64,000 nt of DNA from Massilia sp. WG5 (lineage in GTDB: Bacteria > Pseudomonadota > Gammaproteobacteria > Burkholderiales > Burkholderiaceae_D): positions 2,480,001 to 2,544,000 of the forward strand of contig NZ_CP012640.2 of assembly GCF_001412595.2 (NCBI RefSeq), given 5' to 3'. Shown here in pieces: positions 63,234 to 64,000 of this stretch (the first letter of the stretch is position 1; each line of letters begins with the position of its first letter). The notes under the pieces were generated by a model. It made no database searches. It saw nothing but the letters and a program-made list of their open reading frames with translations, and was not told the DNA's origin. Both the position numbers and the translations under genes were made by a program.

Positions 63234-63531
63234 TCGCTACCGCTCATTCGTCAAGATGGACGTAAATATGCGTGTCCACCAGTTGCTCGTGATGCTCCGG
63301 TCGGATTAGGTTTCAGACAATCAGCCTTCACCATGACTGGCCTAACTGACAGACCTGTTAAGCTTGCATATTAGCTTTCGTCTGCCTTTTGACGGCATGC
63401 TGCAGTCCCCTCAAAGTTTCCTTTTCAGGTATCCTAGGGTTTACCTCCCTAGTAAGCCGCTGTTTTACCCACATTGCTTCAGTGGGGTGAAACTATTTTC
63501 ACAACGAGAATGCGCCCTATCTACGGCGCAC

Positions 63532-63572
63532 TTATGAGTCCGCTGCTCTAACCAGGCATGAGCTAGAGGCCC
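63532..63572 (-). tRNA. 5' half of the intron-split tRNA with CAU anticodon
   Basis: On the minus strand: GGGCCTC, TA, D-stem GCTC/GAGC, anticodon-stem strand GCGGA and loop CTCATAA, where the exon ends. The split is between the last loop base (38) and the 3' anticodon stem (39). TTGGT after the anticodon arm and C4-G69/C5-G68 favour tRNA-Ile2 (CAU), but elongator Met is not excluded. Confidence 0.93.
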
Positions 63573-63596
63573 GAAACTGGTGCATCCTGGGATGTT

Positions 63597-63650
63597 AAAA
63601 CTCGCCACTTGCGGGCCGGCGCCGAAGCGGCGAAAACCCGAAGTGGCGAG
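63597..63650 (-). terminator. Rho-independent terminator of rpoD
   Basis: CTCGCCACTT and AAGTGGCGAG form a perfect 10-bp base, extended by GGG/CCC, around an inner GC hairpin. TTTT follows on the minus strand. It lies between the rpoD stop (63692) and the split tRNA. Confidence 0.85.
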
Positions 63651-63691
63651 AGCATATTGCTTTTAGTGCAGGTCCGTCAAGACCAACAAGC

Positions 63692-64000
63692 TTAGCTGCT
63701 CCCCTCGAGGAAACTCTTCAGCTTGTCAGAGCGCGACGGATGGCGCAGCTTGCGCAGGGCCTTGGCTTCGATCTGGCGGATGCGCTCGCGGGTGACGTCG
63801 AACTGCTTGCCGACTTCTTCCAGCGTGTGGTCGGTCGACATCTCGATGCCGAAGCGCATGCGCAGGACTTTCGCCTCGCGCGGGGTCAGCGAATCCAGCA
63901 CGTCCTTCACCACGCCGCGCATCGAGGCATGCAGGGCCGCGTCGGACGGGGCCAGCGTGTTGTTGTCCTCGATGAAGTCGCCGAGATGCGAATCGTCGTC
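63692..64000 (-). CDS. rpoD: RNA polymerase sigma factor RpoD, C-terminal end (partial)
   Basis: The last 102 residues of the housekeeping sigma are present; the gene runs off the window at 64000. Visible are the end of region 3 ([19 protein letters not shown]) and all of region 4, with [48 protein letters not shown] (the -35-binding helix-turn-helix) and the terminal [10 protein letters not shown] terminator and the intron-split tRNA follow. Confidence 0.97.
   Translation of the reverse strand, partial: DDDSHLGDFIEDNNTLAPSDAALHASMRGVVKDVLDSLTPREAKVLRMRFGIEMSTDHTLEEVGKQFDVTRERIRQIEAKALRKLRHPSRSDKLKSFLEGSS

Larger units (their letters stand above)
60821..63531 (-). mobile_element. Group II intron (2711 bp) inserted in a tRNA gene, carrying its own tRNA and RT gene
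   Basis: The intron runs from 63531 (starts GTGCG) to 60821 (ends CCTAC), matching the GUGYG...AY rule. From 5' to 3' it has structured RNA domains (63531 to about 62996), an intact CAU tRNA (62919-62995), the RT/maturase gene (62832-60967), domain V (60926-60893) and domain VI with a hairpin at 60845-60869. EBS1 TTATGA pairs with the last six bases of the 5' exon (TCATAA). Exons are the two halves of one tRNA. Base composition is clearly more AT-rich than the surroundings, consistent with recent arrival. Confidence 0.93.
62833..63531 (-). ncRNA. 5' structured part of the group II intron (domains I to IV)
   Basis: About 535 nt of non-coding, stem-rich RNA precede the embedded tRNA, then an 86-nt spacer leads to the RT start. 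EBS1 is at 63233-63228 (minus strand), about 300 nt into the intron, where it is expected in domain I. I did not find a convincing EBS2. No protein gene is evident here. Confidence 0.8.

Overview
The window is GC-rich, densely packed chromosomal DNA. The gene families (three DUF4214 proteins beside a type I secretion system, an ABC-2 O-polysaccharide locus, a beta-proteobacterial rpoD and MipA/OmpV) suggest a beta-proteobacterium of the Oxalobacteraceae, in the Massilia/Telluria/Duganella neighbourhood. That placement is inferred from gene families, not from a marker gene.

Layout. 0.1-8.4 kb: a GH1-like/RmlD fusion, a VirK/YbjX (DUF535) protein and an LPS block (waaF, msbA, an O-antigen ligase-type membrane protein, and a divergent GT2). 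8.4-18.5 kb: a secreted-type S8 peptidase with a DUF4214 tail, a chemotaxis receptor, a MipA/OmpV porin, dnaE, the tRNA hydroxylase trhO and a small DUF4214 protein. 18.7-33.8 kb: a type I secretion operon (ABC transporter, HlyD adaptor, TolC), a 1386-residue DUF4214/RTX-like surface protein, a FecR-domain protein, and a divergent operon of CHASE2-nucleotide cyclase, TPR/beta-barrel protein, VanZ-like protein and Crp-type regulator. 34.0-45.2 kb: one tightly overlapping polysaccharide operon (wzm, wzt, a coiled-coil methyltransferase, a three-domain glycosyltransferase, a DUF6311 membrane protein, GtrB-like GT2, GtrA, acyltransferase-3). 45.4-60.7 kb: a LOV hybrid histidine kinase, RhlE helicase, EF-hand protein, ECF sigma/anti-sigma pair with a divergent S8 protease, a CHASE histidine kinase followed by a CYP152-type peroxygenase, an endonuclease III-like glycosylase, cytochrome c and a SnoaL-like protein. 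60.8-63.6 kb: a group II intron. The window ends inside rpoD.

Two things stand out. First, the group II intron (60821-63531, minus strand) sits exactly at the 3' edge of the anticodon loop of a CAU tRNA gene downstream of rpoD. Joining the exons rebuilds a full cloverleaf. The intron starts GTGCG, ends AC, has a 34-nt domain V and an EBS1 (TTATGA) that pairs with the last six exon bases. It also carries an intact second CAU tRNA ahead of its reverse-transcriptase gene, so it appears to bring a spare for the gene it interrupts.

Second, three palindromes of the form TGTGAC-N4-(G/A)TCACA lie in front of the type I secretion operon, the large surface-protein gene and the fecR gene. At all three, a candidate -10 box is spaced as in class II CRP promoters. 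The same locus encodes a class III cyclase and a Crp-type regulator with the CRP recognition-helix pattern SRETVxR. This looks like a locally encoded cyclic-nucleotide circuit that controls production and secretion of a surface protein.

The polysaccharide operon resembles the logic of ABC-exported O-antigens with chain-end modification (Wzt C-terminal domain plus a coiled-coil methyltransferase). Its coiled coil is encoded by a 21-bp tandem repeat that could change in length. A Gtr-like side-branch module and an acyltransferase follow in the same operon.
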